Assembly: GCA_029864065.1 (NCBI GenBank)
Contig: JAOTUD010000130.1
Location: 1-7,182, forward strand
DNA: 7,182 bases
Reading direction: 5' to 3'
Origin: Gammaproteobacteria bacterium
Lineage (GTDB): Bacteria; Pseudomonadota; Gammaproteobacteria; GCA-001735895
The translations under genes were made by a program, and so were the position numbers. The notes below the pieces were generated by a model. It did no database searches and was not told the origin of the DNA. It saw only the letters and a list, made by a program, of their open reading frames with translations. Position 1 is the stretch's first letter; the number at the start of each line of letters is the position of its first letter. Below are positions 6,336 through 7,182 of the stretch, piece after piece.

Positions 6336-6785
6336 TCAATCGGACAGCCTGCCGCGCACCCAGTTGACGATGTCGGCCGCGCCCATCGCGCCCGACTGCC
6401 GCGCCACCTCGCGCCCGTGACGCATCAGCACCATCGTGGGAATGCTGCGGATTGCCTGCCGGGCGCCCAGCAGGTTTTCGCTCTGGGTGTTCACCTTGGC
6501 GAGCCGTAAACGTGGTTCCAGCGCCTGCGCGGCCTGTTCGAACGCGGGCGCCATCATCTTGCAGGGGGCGCACCACGGCGCCCAGAAGTCGACCAGCAGC
6601 GGAATGTCGTTGCGACTCGCGTGTTTTTGGAAATTGGCCTGGGTCAATTCGATCGGGTGGCCGTCGAACAGCGGCCGATGACATTTACCACAGTTCGGCC
6701 CTTCGTCGATGCGCGTCCGCGGAATGCGGTTAACCGCTTCGCAATGCGGGCAGACGATATGCGTCGATTCGGTCACTACAGCCAT
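6336..6785 (-). CDS. trxC: Thioredoxin 2 (TrxC) with N-terminal zinc ribbon
   Basis: A 149-residue cytoplasmic thiol-disulfide reductase, close in length to E. coli Trx2 (139). The N-terminal zinc-binding module is intact: CPHC (Cys12/Cys15) and CGKC (Cys32/Cys35), with the typical NRIP and LFDG spacing. The thioredoxin domain has the redox pair Cys72/Cys75 in FWAPWCAPCK, the buried Asp66 in VDFW, and the cis-proline Pro116 in RSIPT. The active site reads WCAPC where E. coli Trx2 has WCGPC. The family reduces protein disulfides and is often induced by oxidative stress; a link to the neighbouring oxidoreductases is not evident because the gene is convergent to them. The ATG at 6785 places the zinc ribbon exactly as in the family, with only a weak AGAAG directly before it. 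An EEP family gene ends 70 nt upstream on the same strand. Confidence 0.94.
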   Translation of the reverse strand: MAVVTESTHIVCPHCEAVNRIPRTRIDEGPNCGKCHRPLFDGHPIELTQANFQKHASRNDIPLLVDFWAPWCAPCKMMAPAFEQAAQALEPRLRLAKVNTQSENLLGARQAIRSIPTMVLMRHGREVARQSGAMGAADIVNWVRGRLSD

Positions 6786-6855
6786 CTTCTAGATATCGGT
6801 CCGCATCCAGACCGTTCAAGATCCAGGGGCGTGAAAATCGGTGTACTGGCGCCGA

Positions 6856-7179
6856 CTATAACGCGAGCTGCATCCATAGCGGGCGATGGTCCGAAATGTA
6901 GTACTTCGCGCAGGTACGCCAGTAGCCGGGCGCCGACGGGTTATAGATATCGGCAAAGATGACGCCGTCGAAATCGAATACGCCCATGTCGCGAACCCTC
7001 GATTTGAGCCCGGGCGTCACCGCGATCTGGTCGTAGTCGGCGCTGTTGGAAACGTTGGTCGGGATGCGCGTGGTATGCGCCGGCAGGTTCAGGCCGCGTT
7101 TGGTCAGCGCGTCGTGAACCGGGTCGCCCGACTCTGCCCGTGGCAGGTTGAAGTCGCCGAGCGCGAGAATGTTGTTGGT
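6856..7179 (-). CDS. Endonuclease/exonuclease/phosphatase family protein, C-terminal part (runs off the right edge)
   Basis: On the minus strand a 107-residue reading frame ends with TAG at 6858-6856. Reading from the window edge it begins NNILALGDFNLP, the catalytic Asp-x-Asn strand of the EEP (DNase I-like) fold. It continues through GDPVHDALTKRGL and SADYDQIAV (the position of the conserved Asp-Tyr strand) to YYISDHRPLW, the catalytic Asp-His near the C-terminus. The family hydrolyses phosphodiesters or phosphomonoesters with a divalent metal; nuclease, sphingomyelinase and phosphatase members exist and this fragment does not distinguish them. The N-terminal half lies beyond the window. 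The codon directly upstream in this frame (7182-7180) reads TGA, so the gene may be interrupted; if so it would be a pseudogene. It precedes trxC on the same strand with a 70-nt gap. Confidence 0.78.
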   Translation of the reverse strand, partial: TNNILALGDFNLPRAESGDPVHDALTKRGLNLPAHTTRIPTNVSNSADYDQIAVTPGLKSRVRDMGVFDFDGVIFADIYNPSAPGYWRTCAKYYISDHRPLWMQLAL

Positions 7180-7182
7180 TCA

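Noticed and set aside
6786..6855. Promoter for trxC in the 70-nt gap on the minus strand
   Set aside because: A TTGAAC hexamer is present, but the best -10 at suitable spacing matches only about half the consensus and would leave almost no leader before the ATG.

Overview
The window is a GC-rich (by eye about two thirds G+C), densely coded bacterial segment. No rRNA, tRNA, insertion sequence, CRISPR array or phage gene is visible. The trxC gene, with its N-terminal zinc ribbon, and the overall gene style suggest a proteobacterium, most likely an environmental gammaproteobacterium. That placement is inference.

Layout. Bases 1-6288 hold six co-directional plus-strand genes: the C-terminal part of a group II PLP-dependent decarboxylase (cut by the left edge), a Rieske non-heme iron oxygenase alpha subunit, a YqjM/XenA-class Old Yellow Enzyme flavin oxidoreductase, and a tightly overlapping trio. 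The trio is a DAO-type FAD oxidoreductase, a roughly 100-residue [2Fe-2S] protein and a FAD/NAD-type oxidoreductase with a C-terminal BFD-like Fe-S domain. The gaps shrink along the array (194, 102 and 47 nt, then overlaps of 29 and 11 nt), as expected for an operon whose last three products form one complex. Bases 6336-7182 hold two minus-strand genes: trxC (thioredoxin 2) and, upstream of it, the C-terminal end of an endonuclease/exonuclease/phosphatase (EEP) family protein that runs off the right edge.

How the genes may work together. The last three plus-strand genes have the composition of the HcnABC / opine oxidase / D-hydroxyproline dehydrogenase family, which oxidises amines and amino acids and passes electrons to the respiratory chain. 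A Rieske oxygenase with a glutamate at the bridging position (as in the carnitine oxygenase CntA) and an ene-reductase-type flavoenzyme directly upstream suggest stepwise oxidation and reduction of an N-methylated or cyclic nitrogen compound, ending in oxidation of a secondary amine. A pyridinium or pyrrolidine betaine such as homarine or stachydrine is one candidate class. No reductase partner for the Rieske protein, no transporter and no regulator lie inside the window, so the substrate cannot be fixed from this sequence. This five-gene set is the most interesting content here.

The trxC/EEP pair looks like an unrelated housekeeping neighbour on the opposite strand. One oddity is an in-frame TGA at the extreme right edge, directly before the conserved EEP sequence.
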